This document shows positions 1-10,179 of a stretch of 64,000 nucleotides of DNA, piece by piece. The DNA comes from Mesorhizobium sp. M3A.F.Ca.ET.080.04.2.1 (GTDB lineage: Bacteria; Pseudomonadota; Alphaproteobacteria; Rhizobiales; Rhizobiaceae), in the NCBI RefSeq assembly GCF_003952525.1, contig NZ_CP034451.1, positions 4,688,501 to 4,752,500 on the forward strand. The letters are read 5' to 3'. How positions within the stretch are numbered: the first letter of the stretch is position 1; each line of letters begins with the position of its first letter. The notes beneath the pieces were generated by a model. That model searched no databases. It saw only the letters and a program-made list of their open reading frames with translations, and had not been told where the DNA came from. Both the position numbers and the translations under genes were made by a program.

Positions 1-264
1 CTGAAGGCCTTGGTTTCGGCAGTATCTTTCGCCGTAGCGAGAGGGATGCGCCGCATCTTCTGCTGACGCCGATCTGGCGGTGCTTTTTCAGGCTGCGGGC
101 CGGCGCTCCGATCGACGGGCAAGATGCTACAGCGTGCCAAACGGAGCCGCGCATACGGAACTTTCTGCTTTCGGGAGGCAGATTTCGGTCAGGTCGGCCA
201 CCGCCTGCCGGCCTATGATGAAAGGCATCCAAACGCGGATGTGCTTCCACCGGAGATCGAGGAC

Positions 265-933
265 ATGGCTTCTTTCAGGCCCAAATACATCACCTTCGAC
301 TGCTACGGCACGTTGACCAATTTCCAGATGGCAGAAGCGGCGCGCGACCTCTACGGCAGCCGGCTCGACGAGCCGCGCATGCAGGAGTTCATCAAGAATT
401 TCGCGGCGTATCGGCTGGACGAGATCCTGGGCGACTGGAAGCCATATGCCGATGTCATCCACAATGCGCTCGAGCGCACCTGCAAGCGCAACGGCGTCGC
501 CTTCAGTTCCGACGAGGCCAGGATAGTATATGAGCGCGTCCCGAGCTGGGGACCTCACGCCGACGTTCCGGCCGGCCTGGCGAAGGTCGCCAAGGAAATC
601 CCGCTTGTCATCCTGTCCAACGCCATGAACGCGCAGATCATGTCCAACGTCGAGAAGCTCGGCGCGCCGTTCCATGCCGTCTACACGGCCGAGCAGGCAC
701 AGGCCTACAAGCCGCGCTTTAAGGCTTTCGAATACATGTTCGACAAGCTGGGCTGCGGCCCGGAAGACATCCTTCACTGTTCGTCCTCATTCCGCTACGA
801 CCTGATGTCGGCACACGACCTCGGCATCAAGAACAAGGTCTGGGTCAATCGCGGCCACGAACCGGCCAACCCCTATTACGGCTATGTGGAGATCGCCGAC
901 ATTTCCGGTCTCCCCGGCGTGGTCGGACTTTGA
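265..933 (+). CDS. Haloacid dehalogenase type II (HAD hydrolase)
   Basis: A 222-residue HAD-superfamily protein resembling (S)-2-haloacid dehalogenases, which hydrolyse 2-haloacids to 2-hydroxyacids. Motif I, FDCYGTL, places the nucleophile at Asp12. Motif II is ILSN, motif III lysine lies in AYKPRF, and the acidic motif IV region reads HCSSSFRYD, close to the SSNxxD pattern of type II dehalogenases. The start at 265 follows GGAG in a suitable position; upstream in-frame codons lack a ribosome site and look non-coding. The next gene starts 16 bp downstream, so the pair is probably one operon. The family is broad, so the real substrate may not be halogenated. Confidence 0.8.
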   Translation: MASFRPKYITFDCYGTLTNFQMAEAARDLYGSRLDEPRMQEFIKNFAAYRLDEILGDWKPYADVIHNALERTCKRNGVAFSSDEARIVYERVPSWGPHADVPAGLAKVAKEIPLVILSNAMNAQIMSNVEKLGAPFHAVYTAEQAQAYKPRFKAFEYMFDKLGCGPEDILHCSSSFRYDLMSAHDLGIKNKVWVNRGHEPANPYYGYVEIADISGLPGVVGL

Positions 934-949
934 GACAGGCGATTTGCCG

Positions 950-2221
950 ATGAAGCTGGTCTCCTACTGGCACGACACGGCTCCTGTCTTTTCCGGTGGG
1001 GCGCAAGGCCCGGTGGAGGGGCACTACGATGCCGCGATCATCGGCGGCGGCTTCACGGGTCTCGCCGCGGCGCGCCAGCTGGCAAAGGCTGGCGCGAAGG
1101 TGGTGGTGCTGGAGGCGGAGCGGGTGGGCTGGGGCGCATCCGGACGCAACGGCGGGCACCTCAACAACGGCCTCGCCCACAGCTACCTTTCGGCTAAGGC
1201 GGAGCTCGGCAAGGAGCGCGCAATTGCGCTCTACCGGGCGCTGGACGACTCCGTCGACACGATCGAGGCGCTGGTCGCGGAGGAAGGCATCGATTGCGAC
1301 TTCCGCCGCGCCGGCAAGTTGAAGCTTGCCTCCAAGCCGCAGCATTTCGAAGCGATCGCCCGCAACTTCGAAGCCGTCCATGCCGAAGTGGATCCGGATA
1401 CGGCGCTGCTGTCTGCGGCCGACCTCAAGACCGAGATCGGCTCGCCCTTCCATGGCGCGATGCTGTCGAGGAAGAGCGCCATGATGCATATGGGCCGCTA
1501 TGTGGCGGGCCTGGCCACGGCCGCCGCCCGCCACGGCGCCGTCATTCACGAGAACGCGGCGGTGACGGACCACAGGCAGGCCGGCGGCAGGCATGAGCTG
1601 ACCACCTCCCGAGGCCGGATCAGCGCCGACAATGTGCTGGTGGCGACCGGCGCCTACACGACGCCGAATTTCGGCTATTTCCGCCGCAGGATCATCTCGG
1701 TGGGCAGCTTCATCATCGCCACGCGGCCGCTCAGCGATGCCGAGATCGCCGCCACCATGCCGGGCAACCGGACATGCGTGACCTCGATGAACATCGGCAA
1801 CTACTTCCGGCTTTCGCCCGACAACCGGCTGATCTTCGGCGGCCGCGCACGCTTCTCGGCGACGTCGGACCAGCGCTCCGACGCCAGGAGCGGACAAATA
1901 TTGCGGGCCAGCCTTGCCGCTATCTTCCCGCAGCTCGCCAAGGTCGAGATCGACTATTGCTGGGGCGGGCTGGTCGACATGACCAAGGACCGTTTCCCGC
2001 GCGCCGGCTACCATGACGGGGTCTGGTACGCGATGGGCTATTCCGGCCACGGTGCGCAGCTTTCGACCCATCTCGGAATGATCCTGGCCGATGCCATGCT
2101 CGGCCGGGAGGACCGCAATCCGATGAAGGGAGTCGAGTGGCCGTCCATCCCCGGCTATTCGGGCAAGCCCTGGTTCCTGCCGATGGTCGGCCTCTACTAC
2201 AAGGCGCTTGACTGGGTGCAG

Positions 2222-2224
<3 letters not shown>
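950..2224 (+). CDS. FAD-dependent amine oxidoreductase (DAO/PuuB-like)
   Basis: A 424-residue D-amino-acid-oxidase-fold flavoprotein. The Rossmann motif IIGGGFTGLAAARQL is at about residues 29-43, followed by the VLEAE ribose-binding segment and GWGASGRNGGH, which is typical of gamma-glutamylputrescine oxidase (PuuB/GabB-type) and related secondary-amine oxidases. It probably oxidises an amine or N-alkyl amino acid to an aldehyde or imine with FAD. The ATG at 950 was chosen because homology to the family begins there. It follows the dehalogenase closely. Its TAG stop is the first trinucleotide of the heptamer repeat array. The exact substrate cannot be read from sequence; the facing succinate-semialdehyde dehydrogenase would fit putrescine/GABA breakdown. 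Confidence 0.8.
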
Positions 2225-2307
<83 letters not shown>

Positions 2308-2320
<13 letters not shown>

Positions 2321-3765
2321 CCCATATGGAAGCTTTTCATCTCCAGATATTCCTCGATGCCGGCCTGCGCACCTTCGCGCCCGAGGCCGGACTGCTTGAC
2401 GCCGCCGAAGGGGGCTATCTCCATCGAGACCGAGCCGGTGTTGAGCCCCACCATGCCGAATTCCAGCGCCTCGCCGACGCGCCAGGCGCGTTTGAGGTTT
2501 TCGGTGTAGAAGTAGGAGGCCAGCCCGTAGGGCGTGCCGTTGGCCAGCGCGATCGCCTCCTCTTCCGTCTCGAACCGGAACAGCGGCGCGACGGGGCCGA
2601 ATGTTTCCTCGGCGGCGAGCTGCATTTCGTTCGTGGCGCCGGTCAGCACCAGCGGCGCGACATACTGCGGACCCTCGGGCAGAGGCGGGCTCTTCGTGAC
2701 GATCTCCGCACCCTTGGCGAGCGCATCCTCCACATGGCGGTTGATCTTCTCGACCGCCGCCGTGTTGATCATCGGTCCGATGGCGACGCCGGCTTGAGTG
2801 CCCGGCCCAACCGTCATGGCGTTGACGCGGGCGCTGAGCTTGGCGGCGAAGGCCTCATAGACCCCGGCCTGGACGAGAATGCGGTTGGCGCAGACGCAGG
2901 TCTGGCCGCCATTGCGGAACTTCGAAGCGAGCGCGCCCTCGACGGCGAGATCGAGATCGGCGTCGTCGAAGACGATGAAGGGCGCGTTGCCGCCGAGCTC
3001 GAGGCTGAGCCGCTTCACGCTGTCGGCCGCGCCGCGCATCAACAGCGAGCCGACCCGGGTCGATCCGGTGAAGGAGATCTTGCGCACGGTCTGGTTGGCC
3101 ATAATCTCGTTGCCGATCCCGGCCGGCATGCCGGTGACGATGTTGATGACGCCGGGGGGGATGCCCGCCCGTTCGGCGAGCACGCCGAGCGCCAGCGCCG
3201 AATAGGGCGTGAACTCGGACGGCTTGATGACCACCGTGCAGCCGGCGGCCAGTGCCGGCGCCACCTTGCGGGTGATCATCGCGTTGGGGAAATTCCACGG
3301 CGTGATGATGCCGCAGACGCCGACGGGTTCCTTCAGCACGATGATGCGCCGATCGGGCGTGGGCGCGGGGATGGTATGGCCGTTGATCCGGCGGGCTTCC
3401 TCGGCGAACCATTTGACGAAGGAGGCGCCGTAGCGGATCTCGCCCTTGGCCTCGTCCAGCGGCTTGCCCTGTTCCGTCGTCAGGATCAGCGCCAGATCGT
3501 CCAGATGCTGAAGCATCAGGGCATGCCAAGCCTCCAAGAGGGCGGCGCGTTCGGCATTGGTCCTCTTCCTCCAGCCTCGATAGGCGGAGGCCGCGGCCTC
3601 TATGGCCGCACGGGTCTCCGGACCGTCCATGTCGGGCACAGTGCCGATCGCGACTTGCGTCGCCGGATCGATGACATCGACCGTCCTGCCGGAGCCGGCA
3701 GCGACCCATTCGCCGCCGATCAGGCCGGCCTCGCGGAACAGACTTTTGTCTTTCAAGCTCTGCAT
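2308..3765 (-). CDS. gabD: NAD(P)-dependent succinate-semialdehyde dehydrogenase
   Basis: A 485-residue aldehyde dehydrogenase, the usual GabD length. The glutamate motif LELGGNAPFIVFDDADLD and the catalytic cysteine segment NGGQTCVCANR match the succinate-semialdehyde dehydrogenase branch (CVCANR is typical). The reaction would be succinate semialdehyde to succinate in the cytoplasm. It is the last gene of a minus-strand run; 17 bp separate it from the tartrate-dehydrogenase-like gene upstream. The stop codon lies inside the heptamer repeat. The methylmalonate- or glutarate-semialdehyde branches are less likely alternatives. Confidence 0.85.
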
Positions 3766-3782
3766 CGGAAACGACCTTGCTA

Positions 3783-4826
3783 TCAGGTGAGGGCCGCGAC
3801 GACGGCGGCCGTGATGGCATCCGTGCGGTCCTTGCCGGGAGTGGTGCCTATGCCGCGCGCGGTCGTCGCCTCGATCGCCTTGATGACGCGGACGGCCGAA
3901 TCTTTTTCACCGAGGTGATCGAGCATCATCGCGCCGGACCAGATGGCTGCGATCGGATTGGCGATGCCGAGATGGGCGATGTCGGGCGCGGAGCCGTGCA
4001 CCGGCTCGAACATGGAGGGTGCGGAGCGGTCGGGATTGATGTTGGCGGAGGCAGCGTAGCCGAGACCGCCCTGGATCGCAGCGCCGATGTCGGTCAGGAT
4101 ATCGCCGAACAGATTGGAGGCGACGAGCACGTCGAGGCTCTCCGGCGCCATGATCATGCGCGCGGCGAGCGCGTCGACGTGATAGCTCGTCACTTCGACG
4201 TCCGGATACTCCGCGGCCAGCCTGCGCGTGATCTCGTCCCAGAAGACCATCGAGTATTTCTGAGCGTTGGACTTGGTCACGGAGGCCAGCCTGCCTCGCC
4301 GCGCCCGCGCCTGCTCGAAGCCGAAGCGCAGGATGCGCTCGACGCCGGTGCGGGTGAAGATCGAGGTCTCCACGGCGACCTCGTCCAGCGTGCCCTGATG
4401 CACCCGCCCGCCGGCGCCAGAATATTCGCCCTCGGTGTTCTCGCGGATGCACAATATGTCGAAATTTTCGGCCCGCAGCGGACCCGTCACGCCCGGCAGC
4501 AGGCGGTGCGGCCGGATATTGGCATATTGCACGAAGGCTTTGCGGATCGGCAGCAGCAGGCCATGGAGCGAGACGGAATCCGGCACCACCGCCGGCCAGC
4601 CGACCGCACCGAGAAGGATAGCGTCGAAGCCGCGCAAGGTCTCGATGCTGTCCTCCGGCATCATGCGGCCGGTCTCCTTGAAGAAGCGGCACGACCAGGG
4701 GAATTCGGTTCCGGTCAGGGCAAAGCCGGAGTGCTTGGCCACCGTTTCCAGCACCGTCCAGGCGGCGGTGGTCACGTCGGAGCCAATGCCATCACCGGGG
4801 ATCAGAGCTATCGAGTAGGATTTCAT
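3783..4826 (-). CDS. Tartrate dehydrogenase-like (isopropylmalate dehydrogenase family)
   Basis: A 347-residue member of the isocitrate/isopropylmalate dehydrogenase superfamily. It has the N-terminal IALIPGDGIG motif, the substrate-binding RENTEGEYSG segment and SNLFGDILTDIGAAIQGGLG near the metal-binding aspartates. The motif SLHGLLLPIRKAFVQYANIRP is typical of the tartrate dehydrogenase/decarboxylase (TtuC) branch, which oxidises tartrate or D-malate with NAD. Two ATGs lie 6 bp apart; the one at 4826 is better spaced from GAAGAG. It lies 10 bp after the aldehyde dehydrogenase gene, implying cotranscription. D-malate dehydrogenase is the main alternative activity. Confidence 0.8.
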   Translation of the reverse strand: MKSYSIALIPGDGIGSDVTTAAWTVLETVAKHSGFALTGTEFPWSCRFFKETGRMMPEDSIETLRGFDAILLGAVGWPAVVPDSVSLHGLLLPIRKAFVQYANIRPHRLLPGVTGPLRAENFDILCIRENTEGEYSGAGGRVHQGTLDEVAVETSIFTRTGVERILRFGFEQARARRGRLASVTKSNAQKYSMVFWDEITRRLAAEYPDVEVTSYHVDALAARMIMAPESLDVLVASNLFGDILTDIGAAIQGGLGYAASANINPDRSAPSMFEPVHGSAPDIAHLGIANPIAAIWSGAMMLDHLGEKDSAVRVIKAIEATTARGIGTTPGKDRTDAITAAVVAALT

Positions 4827-4836
4827 CGGCATCTCT

Positions 4837-6300
4837 TCACAGGCTGATCAGGACGCTCTTGGTCCTGCGATTGGCGAGGTAGGCCTCGCGGCCAAGGTCC
4901 TTGCCGATGCCGGATCGCTTGTAGCCGCCGGTCGGCAGGATGTGGTCGCGCGAGCGCGAGTAGCGGTTGATCCAGACGGTGCCCGCCTCCAGCTTGCGCG
5001 CGAGACGGATCGTGCGGGACAGGTCGGCGGTGAACAGGCCGGAGGCCAGCCCATAGGTCGGATGGCTGGACAGCGCCAGCGCCTCTTCCTCGGTCTCGAA
5101 GGTCTGGACGGTCAGGACCGGGCCGAAGATCTCCTCGACGATCGCCGGATTGGCCTGATCGGCATTCGCAATCAGTGTCGGCTCGTAGAAATAGCCGGGG
5201 CTCTCCATGGCGCCGCCGCCGGTCAGGCATTCGCCGCCGGCTTCGATCGCGGCCCGCACGAGGGCGTCGACACGCGTGCGCTGCCGGTCCGAGATGATCG
5301 GCGAGTACTGCGTCGCCTCGTTCCAGGTGGGAGCGGGCCGCATCGCCTTCATCCGCTCCACGATGGCCACGGTCAGCCTTTCGGCGACGCTGTTCTCGAC
5401 GATCAGGCGCGTCCCGGCCACGCAGGCCTGGCCGGCGTTGAAGGTCACGCTGCCGGCGATCGCAGTCGCCGCCTTGTCGAGATCGGCATCGGCAAAGACG
5501 AGCTGAGGACTCTTGCCGCCTAGCTCCAGCGTCATCGGCTTGACGCCGGTGCGGGCGACGTTCTCCATGATCGCCGAGCCGGCGCGGGTCGAGCCGGTGA
5601 AACTGACCTTGGCGATGTCGGAGTGGCCGGTCAGTGCCGTGCCGGTGGTTGGCCCGTCGCCGAGCACCACGTTGACGAGCCCTGCCGGCAGGCCAGCCCT
5701 GACGGCGAGCTGCGCCATGTAGACGGCCGAGAACGGCGTCATCTCGGAGGGTTTCAGCACGACCGCATTGCCCGCGGCCAGCGCCGGGCCGAGCTTCCAG
5801 CCGGCCATCGAGATGGGGAAATTCCAGGGCGTGATCGCGCCGACCACGCCATAGGGCTCGCTGACGATCATGCCGAGACTGGCGTCGTCGGTCGGCACGA
5901 GTTCGCTGCCTTCCTTGTCGGCGAATTCGGCAAAGAAACGGATCTGCTCCGCGGTCACGGCAATGTCGCCGGCGACGATCTGACCAACGGGCCGGGTGGA
6001 GCACAGGGCCTCGATTTTGGCGAGGCTTTCGGCTTCCAATTCGATGAGGTCAGCCCAGGCCTGGAGCGCCCTGGTGCGCTCGCGCGGCCGAACGCCGCCC
6101 CAGTTGCTGGCCTTCAGCGCCGACTTGGCGCTTTCCACGGCACGGTCGACCACGTCCACGCCGGCCACCGGGCAGGCCGCATATGCCTTGCCATCCGAAG
6201 GCCGCCGCATCTCGATTGCGCCCGCAACGGAGAGCAGTTCCCCGCCGATGAAGTGGCCGAGAGGAAGGGAGATCGTGTCGGGATCGAAGCTCAGGCTCAT
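4837..6300 (-). CDS. Aldehyde dehydrogenase family protein
   Basis: A 487-residue NAD(P)-dependent aldehyde dehydrogenase. The oxyanion/glutamate motif LELGGKSPQLVFADADLD and the catalytic cysteine in NAGQACVAGTR are intact, as is the PWNFP segment. It would oxidise an aldehyde to an acid in the cytoplasm. Substrate specificity cannot be assigned; the sequence is of the betaine-aldehyde/generic ALDH type. It sits in a minus-strand catabolic run between a small cupin (148 bp upstream) and the tartrate-dehydrogenase-like gene. Confidence 0.85.
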   Translation of the reverse strand: MSLSFDPDTISLPLGHFIGGELLSVAGAIEMRRPSDGKAYAACPVAGVDVVDRAVESAKSALKASNWGGVRPRERTRALQAWADLIELEAESLAKIEALCSTRPVGQIVAGDIAVTAEQIRFFAEFADKEGSELVPTDDASLGMIVSEPYGVVGAITPWNFPISMAGWKLGPALAAGNAVVLKPSEMTPFSAVYMAQLAVRAGLPAGLVNVVLGDGPTTGTALTGHSDIAKVSFTGSTRAGSAIMENVARTGVKPMTLELGGKSPQLVFADADLDKAATAIAGSVTFNAGQACVAGTRLIVENSVAERLTVAIVERMKAMRPAPTWNEATQYSPIISDRQRTRVDALVRAAIEAGGECLTGGGAMESPGYFYEPTLIANADQANPAIVEEIFGPVLTVQTFETEEEALALSSHPTYGLASGLFTADLSRTIRLARKLEAGTVWINRYSRSRDHILPTGGYKRSGIGKDLGREAYLANRRTKSVLISL

Positions 6301-6448
6301 TGGCGATCACTCTGCAGCATCGTCCCGAGCCTAGCGCGTGCCGGCGCGCAGCATGCACCGTTCGGTGCTCCGCCACCGACGAATGTTGCGTGCCGGGAGC
6401 AGGGGACGGCAAAATCTTCCGCGCAGGCCGGCCCTCGCGCGGACCTTA

Positions 6449-6817
6449 TCACCCTACCGTCACGTAGATCTTGCGCACGGTTTCGACGGTTTTCCAAATG
6501 CCGGTGAAACCGGGCTTCATGACGAAGCTGTCGCCGGCGCGATAGGTCACCGTCTCGCCGCCATCGGGCGTGATTTCGACCACGCCGGAGAGGATGTGGC
6601 AGAACTCGAAAGTCTCCCCCTTGATCGAGCGCGTCTCGCCCGGCGTCGCCTCCCAGACGCCGGTATGGACGAGGTCATCCTTGGCGACGTCCTGCGCCCA
6701 GGTCTTGAAAGCAGGGTTGCCGGCAATCAGCCGCTCGGGCAACGCCTTGGATTCGCGCGGCGGAAAAGCTGGGTTGGTGTCGACGGTCTTGAGCAAGGAC
6801 AAGGAAAAACCTTTCAT
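6449..6817 (-). CDS. Small cupin domain protein
   Basis: A 122-residue single-domain cupin. The segment GETFEFCHILSGVVEITPDGGETVTYRAGDSFVMKPGFTGIW carries the two cupin motifs, but only one histidine stands at the usual metal-ligand positions. It resembles DUF861/EutQ-like cupins commonly encoded beside catabolic dehydrogenases. The start at 6817 is where recognisable sequence begins; its ribosome site is weak. A rhizobial palindrome separates it from the reductase gene upstream. Function unknown: a metabolite-binding or small isomerase role is possible. Confidence 0.65.
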   Translation of the reverse strand: MKGFSLSLLKTVDTNPAFPPRESKALPERLIAGNPAFKTWAQDVAKDDLVHTGVWEATPGETRSIKGETFEFCHILSGVVEITPDGGETVTYRAGDSFVMKPGFTGIWKTVETVRKIYVTVG

Positions 6818-6831
6818 GGTGGATCTTACAG

Positions 6832-6891
6832 TCTTTGTTTTGATGCATGTCGTTGTCCCAGAACCGCTGCACCCTTCTGGGCGAGATGCAT
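6832..6891. repeat. Rhizobial-type intergenic palindrome, copy 1
   Basis: Nested inverted repeat: ATGCATGTCG facing CGAGATGCAT, with CCCAGAA facing TTCTGGG inside and the core ACCGCTGCAC near the apex. The same core recurs at 33473-33531 and 51211-51257. It sits between the GhrA-type gene, whose TAA begins at its edge, and the cupin gene, and may act as an intercistronic hairpin. Confidence 0.75.
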
Positions 6892-7814
6892 TAATAGCCT
6901 CGCGTCCGGTCGACGAGCCCGATGGGGTCGAGGCCGGCGCGATGGCGCCTGATGTTGTCGATGACGGCGCGCGCGGCGGTCGTCGGCTGGGCAACGCTGG
7001 CGACATGCGGGGTCAGCATGATCTTCGGATGCGACCAGAATGGATGCCCCGCCGGGAGCGGTTCCGGATCGGTCACGTCGATCATCGCCGCCGAGAGGTG
7101 ATCGCTGTCGAGGGCGGCGACGAGCGCTTCGTGGTCGAGCTGCGGGCCCCGTCCCGTCTGGACGAGCGACGCCCCCTTGGGCAGTTTCGCCAGCAGCTCG
7201 GCATTGAGGAAGCCGCGCGTCTCACCGGTCAGCGGCAACAGGCAGACCAGTATGTCGCTGGCCGGCAGCATTGTCTCCAGCCCCGACACGCCGTCATGGC
7301 AGGCCACGCCATCGATCTGCCGCGGCGAGCGGCTCCAGCCGGCGAGCGGAAAGCCGAACGGCTTCAGCCGATCGAGCACGGCCTGGCCGAGCTGCCCGAG
7401 GCCAAGCACTCCGATCCGGCGCGACCCGGCCTGGAGCTGCGGGATATCACGCCATTCGCCGGCGCGCTGCTGGGCAAGATAGGCCGGCAGGTTGCGGTGC
7501 AGGGCAAGCACGGCAAGCGTGGCGTATTCCTGCATCATGCGGATGATACCTTCCTCGATCATGCGCACGACCTTCACATTCGCAGGCACTTCGTCGAAAC
7601 GGAACTGGTCGACGCCGGCGCCGATGGAAAACAGGATGTCGAGATTCCTGTAGCGGGCGAGATCAGCCGGCGCGGTCCAGGTGATCAGGTAACGCACGGC
7701 CTCGGGATCGACCGTCGCGGCGTCCATCGCGAAGGGCAGGTCCGGCAGTTCCCTGGCCAAGGCCTCGGCGAAGACCGCGCCACGGCGCGCATCGGAGTTG
7801 AACAGAAATGTCAT
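6891..7814 (-). CDS. ghrA: Glyoxylate/hydroxypyruvate reductase A (GhrA type)
   Basis: A 307-residue D-2-hydroxyacid dehydrogenase. The NAD(P) fold motif [13 protein letters not shown] starts near residue 133; WSRS follows as the phosphate-binding region typical of the NADPH-preferring GhrA branch. The catalytic arginine lies in TGRGPQLD, and the histidine in LTPHVAS. It reduces glyoxylate to glycolate and hydroxypyruvate to glycerate. A strong AAGGAG precedes the ATG at 7814, and argE ends 12 bp upstream. No other hydroxypyruvate reductase exists in the window, so it could serve the serine cycle encoded further right. That link is inference, since it lies in a separate operon. Confidence 0.8.
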   Translation of the reverse strand: MTFLFNSDARRGAVFAEALARELPDLPFAMDAATVDPEAVRYLITWTAPADLARYRNLDILFSIGAGVDQFRFDEVPANVKVVRMIEEGIIRMMQEYATLAVLALHRNLPAYLAQQRAGEWRDIPQLQAGSRRIGVLGLGQLGQAVLDRLKPFGFPLAGWSRSPRQIDGVACHDGVSGLETMLPASDILVCLLPLTGETRGFLNAELLAKLPKGASLVQTGRGPQLDHEALVAALDSDHLSAAMIDVTDPEPLPAGHPFWSHPKIMLTPHVASVAQPTTAARAVIDNIRRHRAGLDPIGLVDRTRGY

Positions 7815-7826
7815 TCGGTTGCTCCT

Positions 7827-8951
7827 TCAAGCCGCGCAACGCGCGGCGAGCGCCTCGATCATCCGCTGGCAGGCGGCGAGTTCGCTGGCGAGAATGTATT
7901 CGTCCGGCTTGTGGGCGCGATCGATATCGCCGGGCCCGCAGATGATGGCATCGAAACCGGCAGCCTGGTAGAGCCCGGCCTCAGTGCCATAGCTGACGGC
8001 GGCGAGCGGCGCTTGGCCAGTCAGCTCGTGCAGCAACGCCGCCAATGGCGCGTCCTGCGGCAGTGACAGCGCCGGATAGGCGCTCATCGCCGTCCACTCG
8101 ACCTGAAAGCCGTCCTCTGCGCAGGCTTCGGCCCTTGCCTTGACCGGCGAGAGCAGGCTGGCCGGGTCGATGCCGGGGATGGCCCGCGCTTCCAACTCCA
8201 GCGTGCAGGTGGCGGGAATGATGTTGACCGATTGACCGCCCGCGACCACGCCCGCCTGCAGCGTGGAATAGGGTGGCTCGAAGGCCGGATCGAACGGACC
8301 ATGCGTCATGCGCTCGGCTTCGCTCACGGCCGCGCTCAACGCATCGGCCATGGCGTGGATTGCATTGAGCCCGAGATCGGGCCGCGAGGAGTGGCCGGTG
8401 CGCCCACGGATCGTCGCGCGGGCGGCAGCCTTGCCCTTGTGGCCGCGCACGGCGCGCATCCCGCTCGGCTCGCCCACCACGACGCCGAGCGGCTTTGCGC
8501 AAAGCTCGGGAAGTCGGGCGATCAGGTGCGGCACGCCGCGGCATCCCACCTCCTCGTCGTAGGAGAAGGCGAGATGGATCGGTCTGGCAAGACGAAGTCG
8601 CGCCAGCGCAGGCAAAGCCGCCAGCGCAGAGGCAAGGAACCCCTTCATGTCCGTGGCGCCGCGTCCGTGGAGCCGTTCGCCGTCCCGGCGCAGCGCGAAA
8701 GGGGGCGAACTCCATTGCGGCTCCCCGGCGGGAACCACGTCCATATGGCCGGAGAGGATATAGCCCGGGACATCGGCAGGGCCGATCGTGGCGAAAAGGT
8801 TGGAACGGTCGCCTTCCGGCCCGGGGAGCACAGTGACCCGCGCCCCGCGCTCTGCGAGGTGGGTCTCGATCCAGCCGACGATGTCACCGTTCGGTTTGCC
8901 GGCGACCGATGGAAAGGCGACGAGACGGTCGAGGATATCGAAGACGTCCAT
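7827..8951 (-). CDS. argE: M20 peptidase, acetylornithine deacetylase (ArgE-like)
   Basis: A 374-residue M20-family zinc amidohydrolase. The metal site is visible: SGHMDVVPAG, GRGATDMKGF and SYDEEVGCRG, with a dimerisation domain in the middle and ICGPGDIDRAHKPDEY near the C-terminus, as in acetylornithine deacetylases. The ATG at 8951 is the start that gives family-typical length; upstream in-frame sequence belongs to the divergent promoter region. It heads the minus-strand operon running to gabD. Because it is linked to catabolic genes rather than arginine genes, another N-acylated amino acid could be the substrate. Confidence 0.8.
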   Translation of the reverse strand: MDVFDILDRLVAFPSVAGKPNGDIVGWIETHLAERGARVTVLPGPEGDRSNLFATIGPADVPGYILSGHMDVVPAGEPQWSSPPFALRRDGERLHGRGATDMKGFLASALAALPALARLRLARPIHLAFSYDEEVGCRGVPHLIARLPELCAKPLGVVVGEPSGMRAVRGHKGKAAARATIRGRTGHSSRPDLGLNAIHAMADALSAAVSEAERMTHGPFDPAFEPPYSTLQAGVVAGGQSVNIIPATCTLELEARAIPGIDPASLLSPVKARAEACAEDGFQVEWTAMSAYPALSLPQDAPLAALLHELTGQAPLAAVSYGTEAGLYQAAGFDAIICGPGDIDRAHKPDEYILASELAACQRMIEALAARCAA

Positions 8952-9190
8952 TCCGGTCCTCAAGGCATTTCGGATTGGCGCGGTCGCTGCCGCCGACCAC
9001 ACGCTTGCACAGTGCCGGAAAGGATGTGCGTGTCCATTCGCGATTGCGTGCCGAAAGCGGAAGTGTTTCAGTCGAATCTTGCGTTGGCGCGCGGCTTTCG
9101 AGCAAATCGTATCGGTCTTGTTGTTTAGCGTTGGCAGGGCAGAGGGCGATCTTCGGCGCGTCGCTCTCAATCCAGCGATCTTTCAGAGGC

Positions 9191-10093
9191 ATGAAAGTGA
9201 AGCCGTCCGAAAGCTTGAAAATCGATGCGTTCTCGATGCGGATCGGCGACGTGGAAGCCGTCGAACTCGACCGGCTGCATGCGCTCTCCCTCGCCGTCGG
9301 ATGGCCGCATCGGGCCGAAGACTGGCAATTCCTGCGCGAAGCGGGACAGGGTTTCGTGGTGCTCGACGAGATCGGCCGGGTCCTTGGTTCCGCCATGTGG
9401 TTCGCGCATGGCGCCGATTTCGCGACCGTCGGCATGGTCATCACCTCGCCGCGGCTTCAGACGCAGGGGGCGGCGCAATGGCTGATGAAGCGGATCCTCG
9501 ATCAAGTTGGGAAGCGCAACCTGCGCCTCAACGCGACGCGGGCGGCAAGACGGCTTTACCTTTCGCTCCATTTCCATGCGGAGAAGACCGTCTATCAACA
9601 TCAGGGGACCGCCGACGCGACCAGGTCGGCTGGGGTGGACGGCGCGCGCGGTGAGATACGTCCGCTACGGGTGGAGGATCTGCCGGCGATCATCGCGCTC
9701 GACGCCGCAGGTTTCGGCGTGCGCAGGACAAATCTTATCGAAAAGCTGTTCGGCCAGTCGGTGGGCTACGGACTCCTTGATGAGGGAGAGCTAAGGGCCT
9801 TCGCCCTTTGCCGGCCGTTCGGCCGCGGCCACGTCATCGGCCCGGTGATGGCCAACACGGACGACGATGCCATCGCCGTGGTCCGGCCGCATGTGGTCGA
9901 ACATTCGGGCAGCTTTCTCAGAGTGGACACTCATATGGAGAGCGGCAAGTTCGCCGCATTCCTGTCGAACAGCGGCATGCCGGTCTTCGACACCGTGCTG
10001 ACCATGTCACGGGGCAAACGCCTGGCCGACTATGCCGCCGGCGACAGCCCACCAACGAGCGCCTATGCGCTTGCCAGCCAAACGCTTGGATGA
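9191..10093 (+). CDS. GNAT-family N-acetyltransferase, two-domain
   Basis: A 300-residue protein with an N-terminal GNAT fold: VLDEIGRVLGSAMWF followed by the acetyl-CoA-binding strand VGMVITSPRLQTQGAAQWLMKRIL at about residues 80-105. A second, divergent GNAT-like half follows (LRVEDLPAIIALDAAGFG onward). This architecture occurs in rhizobial acetyltransferases of unknown substrate. It is transcribed divergently from argE across a 239-bp gap and convergently with tdm. The start at 9191 has only a weak upstream GAGG; ATG at 9236 is an alternative. Confidence 0.7.
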   Translation: MKVKPSESLKIDAFSMRIGDVEAVELDRLHALSLAVGWPHRAEDWQFLREAGQGFVVLDEIGRVLGSAMWFAHGADFATVGMVITSPRLQTQGAAQWLMKRILDQVGKRNLRLNATRAARRLYLSLHFHAEKTVYQHQGTADATRSAGVDGARGEIRPLRVEDLPAIIALDAAGFGVRRTNLIEKLFGQSVGYGLLDEGELRAFALCRPFGRGHVIGPVMANTDDDAIAVVRPHVVEHSGSFLRVDTHMESGKFAAFLSNSGMPVFDTVLTMSRGKRLADYAAGDSPPTSAYALASQTLG

Positions 10094-10179
10094 ATAGTCC
10101 GGCGTCCCGACTGGCCGAAGTCGGCTATGTCGCGGATATCGGGTGACCTTGCCTGCTGCGGGTCGTCACGCCAGACACC

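Noticed and set aside
80..316. Short frame at the left edge and the extended start of the dehalogenase at 124
   Set aside because: No ribosome site and no family similarity before residue 48; the ATG at 265 is the natural start.
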